Assembly (NCBI GenBank): GCA_007692455.1
Contig: RECC01000060.1
Span: 37,416-101,415 of the forward strand
Direction: 5' to 3'
Source of the DNA: Alkalibacterium sp.
GTDB taxonomy: Bacteria > Bacillota > Bacilli > Lactobacillales > Carnobacteriaceae_A
DNA: 64,000 nucleotides
Of this stretch, positions 41,680-50,893 are shown in pieces. The notes beneath the pieces were generated by a model. It did not search any database. It was not told the DNA's origin and saw nothing but the letters and a program-made list of their open reading frames with translations. The position numbers and the translations under genes are program-made. The stretch's first letter is position 1. Each line of letters begins with the position of its first letter.

Positions 41680-42546
41680 CTAGTCTTCCACTTCAACTTG
41701 TTGACCTTCTTCAAAATTATCACCTGGAGATAAGACAATCTCATCACCTTCGTTTAGTCCTTCGGCAACTTCTATGCGCGCATCGGACTGAATGCCTGTC
41801 TCAATCATGACTTGTATCAGTTCATTATCGGCACCAACCGTGTAGACGTATGGATTATTATCTTCATCATGATTGAGTGCTTCAATCGGTATGACTAAGG
41901 CATCTTCCACTGAATCGACTATGATATCCACATCAATCTCAAAGCCGGCGATTAAACCATCTGTGTCGGAGTCAAATGATACAATGGCTCCCAGTAAAGC
42001 AGAAGATCCCATTTGAGTCTGCTGTTGAGTGGCTACAGGATCAATGGAACTGATGACACCTTCGTACAGTTCATCGGCGTAGTTCATTTCCACCTGCTGA
42101 TCGACTTCAATCAAGGATGCATCCGAGCGTGACAGCTGAAGGCTGACTTCCAGTTCATCCAAGTTAGCTATAACTATGGACGGTTGCCCCTGTTGCGCAT
42201 TCGTATCTGCTTCTTCTTCAGTAACATTAACTTCAGTGACGGTTCCGTCAAATTGAGCAGTGAAGCTGGTTCCATCAATATAAGTAACAAGAGTATCGCC
42301 TTCTTCAACTGTATCGCCTTTTGATACATTCAGTTCAGATACTACACCTTGTCCAACTATTTCCTGAGTTTCTGAAGGGTCAATCATCCCTGTAGTCATA
42401 ACCACTTCAGTGAGGGAGTCACTGGATACTTCTGTAGTTCGAACTGTGACCGTTTCATCCTCCTGTGATGATTGATAAACGCTGTAGCCTACAAAAGCGG
42501 CAAACAGAATGAATAAGATAATTCCAATCCACTTTTTTCCTTTCAT
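41680..42546 (-). CDS. Efflux periplasmic-adaptor-like protein (HlyD/MacA family)
   Basis: N-terminal TM, biotinyl/lipoyl-like halves GDTVEEGDTLVTYI...FDGTVTEVNV; upstream of the ABC genes. Confidence 0.88.
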   Translation of the reverse strand: MKGKKWIGIILFILFAAFVGYSVYQSSQEDETVTVRTTEVSSDSLTEVVMTTGMIDPSETQEIVGQGVVSELNVSKGDTVEEGDTLVTYIDGTSFTAQFDGTVTEVNVTEEEADTNAQQGQPSIVIANLDELEVSLQLSRSDASLIEVDQQVEMNYADELYEGVISSIDPVATQQQTQMGSSALLGAIVSFDSDTDGLIAGFEIDVDIIVDSVEDALVIPIEALNHDEDNNPYVYTVGADNELIQVMIETGIQSDARIEVAEGLNEGDEIVLSPGDNFEEGQQVEVED

Positions 42547-42762
42547 ATTTCGTCGTCCTCTCTATATAATGAATCTATATTTTTGACACATAATTAATTA
42601 TACAGGTAGGTATTTGCTATATCTATGAATATGAACGAAAATCACGGAATCTTCATGTTTATTACTAAATGTAAGCAATGCATGTATATCACCTGTTTCC
42701 TAATAAATGACAGACTATGGTAAACTATACCTAGAGATGTACAGATGAGATGATAGAAAGTT

Positions 42763-43506
42763 TTGAAAGGAGACAGCCTGATGAATAGCAGAGTTTTTGT
42801 AATTGGCGATGTCCATGGTCAAATTAATCAATTCAAACAGATATTGATGAACTGGAATGAAGAGGAAGAGCAGCTTGTTCTGCTGGGAGATTTAGGTGAT
42901 AGAGGAGAAAATCCGCGGGCCTGTTTTGAACTAGCTAAGGAACTCGTTGATAAAAAAGGGGCGGTGTGTCTTAAAGGGAATCATGAAGATATGCTACTGG
43001 ATTTTCTTGAACGCCCTCAACATGCTGCCAGCTTGTATGAAATGAACGGTGGGGCAGCAACCATACAGTCTTTTCTTGAAATAAAAGAAGGCAGTTTTGA
43101 TGCAGTCGAACTGTCTGCTGCCATACAGTCAAAATTCCCCTGGCTTAAACCCTTTATAGAGTCACGGCCTTTAACATACGAATGGGAAAACTATGTATTC
43201 GTTCATGCAGGAGTGGACTTAACTTTAAGCAATTGGAAAGAAACCGCTGACCGTGATTTTGTATGGATCAGAGAGGGATTCTATGATCAGCCTAACCACA
43301 CGGACAGAACGTTTATCTTTGGTCACACAGTAACTGCAATGCTGCATGAGAATCGCCATAATACAGATATATGGGATTCAGGGGACGGAAAGATAGGAAT
43401 AGATGGTGGAGCGGTTTACGGAGGCACGCTGCACGGAATTGTATTGGATAAAAATGGAATCGTCGAGCAGTACAAATCTGAAAACTCAGACATTTCATTT
43501 GGATAA
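42763..43506 (+). CDS. Metallophosphoesterase (Ser/Thr protein phosphatase-like)
   Basis: VIGDVHGQINQFKQIL, LLGDLGDRGENP, LKGNHEDMLLDFL, FGHTVT. Confidence 0.9.
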   Translation: MKGDSLMNSRVFVIGDVHGQINQFKQILMNWNEEEEQLVLLGDLGDRGENPRACFELAKELVDKKGAVCLKGNHEDMLLDFLERPQHAASLYEMNGGAATIQSFLEIKEGSFDAVELSAAIQSKFPWLKPFIESRPLTYEWENYVFVHAGVDLTLSNWKETADRDFVWIREGFYDQPNHTDRTFIFGHTVTAMLHENRHNTDIWDSGDGKIGIDGGAVYGGTLHGIVLDKNGIVEQYKSENSDISFG

Positions 43507-43529
43507 GAGAGTGGAAGGAACTTGGTTAA

Positions 43530-44351
43530 ATGAGGATTGGAACCGTTTCGGATTTACACATAGATAGAAACAGGGATTATACGGACAACGACTTAATTAG
43601 TACCTTTTCGGAAGTGATTCAGAATCAGGAGATTGATGTTCTCCTTATTGCAGGCGATGTATCCAATCACTATTTAAAGACAGATGACTTTCTGAAAAGA
43701 GTTCAGGACAGAAGCAGCACACCAATTGTATTTGTGCCGGGTAACCATGATTACTGGGCTAGAGATCACGAGGTGACTGATACCAATCAGATAAACAATT
43801 TTTTTAATCAACAGGAGTATTCTTTAGTAGGACAGCCTCGTTTGTTGAATTCCGAATGGGCAGTAGTGGGCTCGCCTGGCTGGTATGATTATGGATACGG
43901 GAACACAGTGCTATATGATGAAGAGGCTTTTTCAAGAAAGCAGTACGGCTTTGCTTCCTGGAATGACCGGCATTATGTGAACTGGGGAAAAAGTGATCAG
44001 AAGGTCAGCCACGAAATGCTCGTGCAGCTTTACAAGGATTTGGAAACCGTTAAAGATAAAAAAATAATACTGATGACTCATGTTGCGACACACCCTGAAT
44101 TTGTCATGCCGCTCCCGCACCGAGTCTATAATTATGCCAATGCTTTTTTAGGAGCAAAGGCTTATGAATCACTCTATGCTGATTTTCCTTCTATAGAGTA
44201 CAGTATTATGGGGCATGTTCACTTTCGGAAAGTTTTAAACGAACAGAAAAAGACGCTTATCTCTGCCTGTATCGGAAATCATAAGCACTGGAAGATAAAA
44301 GATTTCAAAGCACAGTTAGTCAAAAGTCTGGTGAGTTTTGATATAACTTAA
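43530..44351 (+). CDS. Metallophosphoesterase
   Basis: GTVSDLHIDRN, LLIAGDVSNHY, VPGNHDYWARDHEV, MGHVHFRK. Confidence 0.9.
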   Translation: MRIGTVSDLHIDRNRDYTDNDLISTFSEVIQNQEIDVLLIAGDVSNHYLKTDDFLKRVQDRSSTPIVFVPGNHDYWARDHEVTDTNQINNFFNQQEYSLVGQPRLLNSEWAVVGSPGWYDYGYGNTVLYDEEAFSRKQYGFASWNDRHYVNWGKSDQKVSHEMLVQLYKDLETVKDKKIILMTHVATHPEFVMPLPHRVYNYANAFLGAKAYESLYADFPSIEYSIMGHVHFRKVLNEQKKTLISACIGNHKHWKIKDFKAQLVKSLVSFDIT

Positions 44352-44401
44352 AGAACGAAACCTCAGCTGTAGATTATAGGCAGTCGGGTTCGTTCTTTTT
44401 G
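44349..44401 (+). terminator. Intrinsic terminator
   Basis: aaagaacgaaacc ... gggttcgttcttttt. Confidence 0.8.
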
Positions 44402-44440
44402 TTTTTGTGTTAAAATAGAAAAGATGATTTTATAGAGGAG

Positions 44441-46636
44441 ATGTTCTTTTTGACTGAAACACCAGATAACCAGATTTTGAATTTACTGAACAAGGAATTG
44501 ACTGATTACTCGAAGAAGCAAATTGTGTCTGTACTCGATTTGCTGAAGGACGGAAACACAGTCCCATTTATTGCCCGTTACAGAAAAGAAGTGACTGGTG
44601 CTTTAGACGAAGTTCAGATACGGGAAATTGAAGACCGTCATACCTATCTTACTAATTTGGAAAAGCGGAAATCAGATGTTCTGGTATCAATTGATGAACA
44701 GGGGAAACTGACGCCTGAGCTTGAAAAAGAAATTAAAGCTGCAAGTCAGATGCAAAGGGTAGAAGATTTATATCGACCATATAAACAGAAGCGTCGCACG
44801 AAAGCGACAATTGCCAAAGAAGCTGGCTTGGAACCACTGGCTGACTGGGTCCTGTCATTTCCACAAGGTTCACTGGAAGAGGAAGCGTCACAGTATCTAG
44901 ACGAAGAAAAGGGACTGGAATCAGTCGAAAATGTGCTGGCCGGGGTCCATGAGATTATTGCTGAAACAATCTCAGACAATCCAGTTTACCGAACATGGAT
45001 AAGGGAATTTGTTCAGAAAAATGGCATCTTGGAGTCTAAAGTTAAAGACAAGTCCGCCGACGAAAAAGGCGTCTATGAAATGTACTATGAGTATTCTGAA
45101 ACGCTTAAGACGCTTGTGCCGCACCGTGTGTTGGCAATGAACCGTGGTGAAAAAGAAGGCATTCTGTCATTGACAATTGACAGTGACGAAGACCGGATTC
45201 ACCGCTTCATCATGAAGCAGGAGCTCCCGGACGGAAAAACATCTCCGGCGATTGAAGCCGTTAAGGAAGCCATAACTGATGCCTATAAGCGTTTTATTTC
45301 TCCGGCTATTGAAAGAGAACTGAGAAATGAATTAACAGAAAAAGCGGAAGATCAGGCGATACAAGTCTTTGGTGAAAATTTAAATAATCTACTGCTTCAG
45401 GCACCTCTTAAAGATCAGACAATTCTGGGTCTTGATCCGGCATACCGTACAGGCTGTAAACTGGCCGTCATTGATGCCACTGGAAAAGTTCTGGGGATTG
45501 ATGTCATTTATCCGCATACCTCATCGGCTTCCGGCCAAAAAGGCAAGGAAGCAGTGAGCAAATTCTTAGATATGGTCAATAGATATGACGTCGATACCAT
45601 AGCCATTGGAAATGGGACGGCAAGCCGCGAATCGGAAACTTTTGTGGCAGAGCATTTAAAATCAGTCGATAAACAAGTTGCTTACGTTATTGTCAATGAA
45701 GCGGGTGCATCTGTTTACTCAGCGAGCGAAGAAGCGAGAAGAGAGTTTCCTGACTTGCAGGTAGAAGAGAGAAGCGCAGTCAGTATTGCCAGAAGACTTC
45801 AGGATCCGTTGGCGGAACTGGTCAAAATCGATCCACAGTCAATTGGGGTAGGTCAGTACCAGCATGATGTATCACAGAAAAAGCTGACCGAGCAGTTGGA
45901 TTTCGTTATAGAAACCACCGTCAATCAAGTGGGAGTAACAGTCAATACAGCTAGTGCAGCACTTCTAAAACACATTTCAGGGCTCACAAAAACGACGGCT
46001 GAAAATATTGTATTGTATAGAGAAGAAAACGGTAAATTCACAAGTCGAACTCAGCTTAAGAAAGTGAAGAGACTCGGACCGAAAGCCTTTGAACAGGCTG
46101 TAGGATTCCTGCGTATACCTGATGGAAAAGAACCGTTCGACAATACGGGGATTCATCCGGAAACTTACAAGCAGGCTGAAATGATTCTGTCTGCTGCAGG
46201 TATGAGAAAAACGGACATCGGATCCGATGACTTGAAAGCACGCATCAAACTCGTGGATGAAGAGAAACTCCTTGAAGAAACAGGTTTGGGTCAGGAAACC
46301 TATAAAGATATTGTCAAGGCGCTTCTGGCCCCCGGAAGAGACATGAGGGATGATATGCCGGCTCCTCTTCTACGGACAGATGTCTTGTCAATGGAAGATC
46401 TGAAAGAGGGAATGGAACTCGAAGGGACTGTCAGAAATGTGGTTGACTTTGGTGCATTCGTTGACATTGGTGTGAAGCAAGATGGACTTGTTCATATTTC
46501 TAAATTAAGTAATTCGTTTATTAAGCACCCTAAAGATGTGGTGTCTGTGGGTGACATAGTGAAAGTCTGGATTGATTCAGTTGATTTGAAAAAAGGACGA
46601 ATCGGTTTAAGTATGGTGTCAGACAAAAAAGGCTAA
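44441..46636 (+). CDS. tex: Tex family S1 RNA-binding protein
   Basis: VPFIARYRKEVTGALDEVQIR, ILGLDPAYRTGCKLAVID, C-term S1 domain VVDFGAFVDIGVKQDGLVHISKLS. Confidence 0.97.
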   Translation: MFFLTETPDNQILNLLNKELTDYSKKQIVSVLDLLKDGNTVPFIARYRKEVTGALDEVQIREIEDRHTYLTNLEKRKSDVLVSIDEQGKLTPELEKEIKAASQMQRVEDLYRPYKQKRRTKATIAKEAGLEPLADWVLSFPQGSLEEEASQYLDEEKGLESVENVLAGVHEIIAETISDNPVYRTWIREFVQKNGILESKVKDKSADEKGVYEMYYEYSETLKTLVPHRVLAMNRGEKEGILSLTIDSDEDRIHRFIMKQELPDGKTSPAIEAVKEAITDAYKRFISPAIERELRNELTEKAEDQAIQVFGENLNNLLLQAPLKDQTILGLDPAYRTGCKLAVIDATGKVLGIDVIYPHTSSASGQKGKEAVSKFLDMVNRYDVDTIAIGNGTASRESETFVAEHLKSVDKQVAYVIVNEAGASVYSASEEARREFPDLQVEERSAVSIARRLQDPLAELVKIDPQSIGVGQYQHDVSQKKLTEQLDFVIETTVNQVGVTVNTASAALLKHISGLTKTTAENIVLYREENGKFTSRTQLKKVKRLGPKAFEQAVGFLRIPDGKEPFDNTGIHPETYKQAEMILSAAGMRKTDIGSDDLKARIKLVDEEKLLEETGLGQETYKDIVKALLAPGRDMRDDMPAPLLRTDVLSMEDLKEGMELEGTVRNVVDFGAFVDIGVKQDGLVHISKLSNSFIKHPKDVVSVGDIVKVWIDSVDLKKGRIGLSMVSDKKG

Positions 46637-46672
46637 GTATCTGGCCTTGATTAGAGTAAATGGAGTGGTCAG

Positions 46673-47125
46673 ATGAACCAGGATACTTTGCAGAAGCTTG
46701 TGGAGAAGCTTTCTTTGGAGAAGTTCGATAGACGATTCAGTCACACAGCTTCTTTTAATAGACGGCTGAGAACGACTGGCGGACGGTACCACCTGAAGAG
46801 TCACGACTTGGATTTTAATCCGGAAGTGCTGAAAGTTCACGGCCAGGATATATTTGAAGGCATAATTCTTCACGAATTATGCCACTATCATCTTCACTTG
46901 GAGAAAAAGGGTTACCGTCATAAAGATAAGGCGTTCAAGGAGCTGCTGCGAGAGGTCGGCGGGCTGCGGTACACGCCGCCGTTACAACATCAAGTGGAAA
47001 AACCACAGTGGCAGTACCGTTGTACGGGTTGTTTGCTGACTATTCAGCGACAGAGACGTTTCAATGTGAATAAATTCCTCTGCGCTAAGTGCAGAAGCCG
47101 ATTTGAGTTAATCGAACAAGAGTAG
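46673..47125 (+). CDS. SprT family protein
   Basis: GIILHELCHYHLH (HExxH) and C-terminal CxxC...CxxC. Confidence 0.93.
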   Translation: MNQDTLQKLVEKLSLEKFDRRFSHTASFNRRLRTTGGRYHLKSHDLDFNPEVLKVHGQDIFEGIILHELCHYHLHLEKKGYRHKDKAFKELLREVGGLRYTPPLQHQVEKPQWQYRCTGCLLTIQRQRRFNVNKFLCAKCRSRFELIEQE

Positions 47126-47170
47126 AGATAAGCCGACAGTGGAACCCCTTCGCTGTCGGCTTATTTATCT
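47126..47170 (+). terminator. Intrinsic terminator after sprT-like gene
   Basis: agataagccgacag ... ctgtcggcttatttatct. Confidence 0.85.
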
Positions 47171-47204
47171 TATAAATAAATTGGAGAATTATTGTAAAGT
47201 TAAG

Positions 47205-47547
47205 CTGTTTATCATATTTTCGATTACGAATCTATGATAAACAGATATTGAGACAAGTTCATTGAATAATTCCGATAGAAGTTGTCGCTAAAACGATATT
47301 GTGACCGGTTCATAGGATGATTTCAGAGGAAGTAGTCACTAAACGACTTTAAAGACCAGTTCATGAGTGAATTCCAGTAGAAGGTGTCACTAAACGATTA
47401 TTGTGACTATTTCATAGAAAAATTTTTGTTGAAGTTGTCACTAAAACGATATAGCGACCAGTTCATGAGGGAATTATGATAGAAGTAGTCATTAAATGGA
47501 TATAGAGACCACTTCTCCGAATGAGTTAAAACGAAGTGGTCTCTATG
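47205..47547. repeat. Intergenic array of about six degenerate ~51 bp units, each potentially stem-loop forming, bounded by inverted repeats
   Basis: Units begin at 47244, 47295, 47345, 47396, 47448, 47499 (50-52 bp); shared core gatattgtgaccagttcat...gaagtngtcactaaac; left IR ctgtttatcata/tatgataaacag (47205-47216/47233-47244); last unit perfect 14-bp IR atagagaccacttc/gaagtggtctctat (47502-47515/47533-47546). Confidence 0.9.
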
Positions 47548-47551
47548 TCAG

Positions 47552-48163
47552 CTAGCTAATATTAATGTGTTCTTTTTTGAGATGCTCTTTTAGTTTGTCA
47601 ATGTCACCGTCGAAGACATGGCCTTTCATTCCAAGCTTTTCTGCACTCCTAATGTTCTGAGGTAAATCGTCAACGAAGAAACAGTCTTCTGGATTGAGAT
47701 TAAATTCAGCGAAAAACAATTTGTAAATTTCTGGATCCGGCTTAATCAGTTTCCAGTCAGATGACAGGAAAATACCCTCGAAATAATTCAGACCGGGGAT
47801 GATGTGCTTGAACTGATGAAAATCCTGGGATACATTAGACAGCAGGTACAAGTTGTATCCATTTTGATTAAGTTGGCTGATGATACTTTCCATTTCACTG
47901 ATGGGCGTCATACCGGTGTACCAGTCGCTAAGGATAGTCCGTGCTGTCTCGTGAAGGTTATCTGGGAGCTTGAGGAGTACACGGTCAATGAGCTCATTAT
48001 TGGTCAAGGTTCCTTTGTCGTACTCCTGCCACTCGCCGGCATAAAAGATTGCGTCAAGCAGCTCCTTCTGTTCAGCCGAGTCCAACGTATAGTTATTAAT
48101 AAACGTTTCAGGATTGTATCGAATCAGGACATTTCCCATATCAAATACGATCGATTGAATCAA
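47552..48163 (-). CDS. HAD family phosphatase
   Basis: IVFDMGNVLIRY, LLSNVSQDF, KPDPEIYKLF, FVDDLPQNIRSAEKLGMKG. Confidence 0.92.
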   Translation of the reverse strand: MIQSIVFDMGNVLIRYNPETFINNYTLDSAEQKELLDAIFYAGEWQEYDKGTLTNNELIDRVLLKLPDNLHETARTILSDWYTGMTPISEMESIISQLNQNGYNLYLLSNVSQDFHQFKHIIPGLNYFEGIFLSSDWKLIKPDPEIYKLFFAEFNLNPEDCFFVDDLPQNIRSAEKLGMKGHVFDGDIDKLKEHLKKEHINIS

Positions 48164-48258
48164 ACTAATTCACACCTTTTTGTTTGGATTTATGAATCTT
48201 GTCTTAACCATACATTTTATTAGGAAGAGTGTAAACTGTAAAAGATAGTTTCCAGATA

Positions 48259-48287
48259 TTGACATTGATACAAAACACTGGTATGAT
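48259..48287 (+). promoter_or_regulatory. Sigma-A promoter of tRNA-Leu
   Basis: TTGACA-N17-TATGAT. Confidence 0.8.
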
Positions 48288-48306
48288 AGCCTTTGTTGAG
48301 TATACA

Positions 48307-48390
48307 GCGCACGTGGCGGAATGGTAGACGCGCCAGCTTGAGGGGCTGGTGGGGCGATGCCCCGTGGAAGTTCGAGTCTTCTCGTGCGCA
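48307..48390 (+). tRNA. tRNA-Leu, anticodon GAG (CCA not encoded)
   Basis: Acceptor gcgcacg/cgtgcgc, anticodon arm ccagcttgaggggctgg, long variable arm, T-loop ttcgagt. Confidence 0.95.
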
Positions 48391-48407
48391 TAAAATTAAA
48401 GGTATTC

Positions 48408-48449
48408 AAAAAGCTATGACTGTTCCTTCCGGAGCGGCCATAGCTTTTT
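48408..48449 (+). terminator. Terminator after tRNA-Leu
   Basis: aaaaagctatg ... catagctttttc. Confidence 0.75.
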
Positions 48450-48512
48450 CTGTATATTTTGATTCAGTTTCTTTAAACTATAGTTAACTAACTTACATAA
48501 GGAGAGGATAGT

Positions 48513-48872
48513 GTGATTAAGGGAAGCTGTCTTTGTGGGAAGACTCAGGTCAATGCCGATTTCATGAAAAACCAGATAATTGTTTGTCACTGCAGTATGT
48601 GTCTTAAACAGGCTGCCGGACCGATATTTTACTCGTATGGACTCAGCTTAGACGACTATCGTTTTACTGAAACATCAGAAGTGGCTATCTTTGCATCATC
48701 GGAAAATGCAGAGAGAGGATTCTGCCAATCTTGTGGAACCTTCTTGTTTATGAGATATAAAAAAGACACAAGTACTTACTTTAATATTGAACTGTTTGAT
48801 GAAATCGACAAATCTCTTGCTAAAGAAATTCACCTGAAAGATAAGAAAGGCTACTACTCGCTAACGACTTGA
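48513..48872 (+). CDS. GFA-family (glutathione-dependent formaldehyde-activating enzyme-like) zinc protein
   Basis: GSCLCGKTQV, VCHCSMCLKQAAGP, GFCQSCGTFLFMRY. Confidence 0.85.
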   Translation: MIKGSCLCGKTQVNADFMKNQIIVCHCSMCLKQAAGPIFYSYGLSLDDYRFTETSEVAIFASSENAERGFCQSCGTFLFMRYKKDTSTYFNIELFDEIDKSLAKEIHLKDKKGYYSLTT

Positions 48873-48905
48873 ACAAAAGATATACCTTCAACTATAGAAA
48901 GAAGA

Positions 48906-49652
48906 CTACTTACTCTTGGCTTCCAGATTTTCTATTTTAACAAGAAGCTGGCCAATTTTCTGATTGAGCTCTTTTATTTCTGCATGTTGAGTGTCTTCAT
49001 TCTCGTCTTCAGAAATAATAAAAAAGGAAGTAATGGTGCTGGTCAGGGCACCGAACATTCCTATGCCAGTAAGCATGAGAACCATTGCGGTAATTCTGCC
49101 TACTGCTGAGACAGGAGAAATATCGCCATAGCCGACTGTCGTTGATGTCACAAAAGCCCACCATAGCGAGTCGATAAAGTTAACATTCTCTGCGATAGAA
49201 TAGACTGTAGCACCTAGAAGCAAGACAGTACCGCTGGCATAGACCATATAGGCAAAGCCGTTTGTATTGAAAAATTTTCGAATATGTTTAGTTGCTTTCC
49301 CTATCAGACCTACTACTCTTGTCAATCGAAACATCCGCATGGTCCTGCTTAATCGTGTCAGCCTCGCAATTCTAAATAATCTGGCCATTCGAAAGACAGC
49401 AAATACTGAGTGGAATGGGATGATAGCAATCAAGTCCATGATGTTATTCTTGAAGAAGTGGCCTTTCTGATCTGATTGAAACAGTCGATAAATGTAATCA
49501 GTCGTAAATAGCAATAAGATAAGTATGTCGATTTCTCTTACTGGGGATAAGGTTAGGTCAATCAGGGCCAAACTATCCAAGATAACTAAAGAGACAGAGA
49601 ATGTAGCCAAAATGATGATAATAGGATCATAGTATTTTTTTAGTGCAGTCAT
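48906..49652 (-). CDS. Voltage-gated potassium channel-like ion transporter
   Basis: S4-like RMARLFRIARLTRLSRTMRMFRLTRV and selectivity filter STTVGYGD. Confidence 0.9.
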   Translation of the reverse strand: MTALKKYYDPIIIILATFSVSLVILDSLALIDLTLSPVREIDILILLLFTTDYIYRLFQSDQKGHFFKNNIMDLIAIIPFHSVFAVFRMARLFRIARLTRLSRTMRMFRLTRVVGLIGKATKHIRKFFNTNGFAYMVYASGTVLLLGATVYSIAENVNFIDSLWWAFVTSTTVGYGDISPVSAVGRITAMVLMLTGIGMFGALTSTITSFFIISEDENEDTQHAEIKELNQKIGQLLVKIENLEAKSK

Positions 49653-49895
49653 TTTATTCCCACTTTCAAATATGTAATCTAGCGCAAGATAAGCTGTTCG
49701 TCGATTTTGACGAGCATTTTTTTATACCCTTTTGTATTCAAATCTAAATTAAAACTAGCCGCCAACTTTAAATTGATGATAATTCATAGCATATCATAAT
49801 CAAAAGTCTGGGTCTATTTGATTTCAATATACTATTAGTAATGCACACTTCTAGTTTTTATCGTAATTTTAAAACGAATTGCATCTCAGCCCATT

Positions 49896-49909
49896 TACCC
49901 TTATAGGTA
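49896..49909. promoter_or_regulatory. CsoR-family-like operator, TACC-N6-GGTA (site 1)
   Basis: tacc cttata ggta. Confidence 0.35.
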
Positions 49910-50113
49910 TAGGGGTTTTTTAATTTCTACATAAAGAAGCTTTATTTGCCTAAATAGATAGCAGGAATACTGTTCATTTGATGTTTTTCAATTAAGGGCG
50001 GTGGGGTATATGAATGTATACAATAAAAGGTTTTTTGATTTTAAAATCGAATTGACTCCTTTTCTCCCTTTTCTTTTTTGATAAAAACGAATAAAGTCGT
50101 TTTCTGTTTTTCC

Positions 50114-50128
50114 TGATAATGATTATCA
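50114..50128. promoter_or_regulatory. Fur box
   Basis: Perfect TGATAATgATTATCA. Confidence 0.75.
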
Positions 50129-50245
50129 TAGTTTAAAATTCACAAAGTACAAGGAATTAACACAACTTATTTTTAAAAAACATTAATATAACAACTTTTT
50201 TCGTTTGTTTCCAGCTGTTCAAAAGAACAAATTTAAATAACTTGC

Positions 50246-50273
50246 TTGACAAATATACCTCATAGGGTATATG
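50246..50273 (+). promoter_or_regulatory. Promoter with embedded CsoR/CstR-like operator (site 2)
   Basis: TTGACA followed by ATATACC-tcatag-GGTATAT (50253-50272) covering the spacer and -10 region. Confidence 0.65.
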
Positions 50274-50332
50274 CTGTTTACAGGTTGTTGAAATGAGAAT
50301 AACATTTTTAATCAAAATATTTCAACATTATA

Positions 50333-50350
50333 ATATACCTGTACGGGTAA
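50333..50350. promoter_or_regulatory. CsoR/CstR-like operator, TACC-N6-GGTA (site 3)
   Basis: atatacc tgtacg ggtaaa about 25 bp upstream of the DsrE-like start. Confidence 0.5.
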
Positions 50351-50371
50351 AAAACGAAAGAGGGATACGAT

Positions 50372-50851
50372 ATGAGCGAACAGAAAAAAACCAATATCAT
50401 TTTATTCAGTGGAGATTACGACAAGGCGATGGCTGCATACATTATTGCCAATGGAGCAGCTGCTTATGATCATGAGGTGACTATTTTTCATACTTTCTGG
50501 GGGCTAAATGCCCTGCGTAAGGATGAGCCGATTCAGGCTAAAAAGAATCTGCTGGAAAAGGCGTTTGGCAAAATCATGCCAAGAGGTCCGGAAAAGATGG
50601 GACTGTCCAACATGAACTTTATGGGCATTGGTCCGAAATTAATTAAAAAAGTCATGAAAAAACATAATGCCATGCCATTATCTGATTTAATCGAAATGGC
50701 TGAGGAACAGGATATCAATCTGGTTGCCTGCACGATGACCATGGATCTGCTTGGTCTGGATAAAGCTGAAATGAGAGAAACCAGTGAATATGCTGGAGTG
50801 GCAGCTTACTTGGCAGAAGCAGAAGACGGCGGCGTCAACATGTTCATTTAA
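50372..50851 (+). CDS. DsrE/DsrF-like (DsrE2 family) protein
   Basis: NIILFSGDYDKAMAAYIIANGAAAYDHEVTIFHTFWGLNALRK ... NLVACTMTMDLLGL. Confidence 0.88.
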   Translation: MSEQKKTNIILFSGDYDKAMAAYIIANGAAAYDHEVTIFHTFWGLNALRKDEPIQAKKNLLEKAFGKIMPRGPEKMGLSNMNFMGIGPKLIKKVMKKHNAMPLSDLIEMAEEQDINLVACTMTMDLLGLDKAEMRETSEYAGVAAYLAEAEDGGVNMFI

Positions 50852-50893
50852 AATAACAAAATCTATGACACAGGTTTAATTAATCCAAAGGAG

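Noticed and set aside
47205-47547. Array considered as a CRISPR
   Set aside because: Units are contiguous and degenerate (~51 bp period) with no unique spacers of uniform length, and no cas genes in the window.
48293-48487. 64-aa plus-strand ORF
   Set aside because: Overlaps the tRNA-Leu gene and its terminator; spurious.
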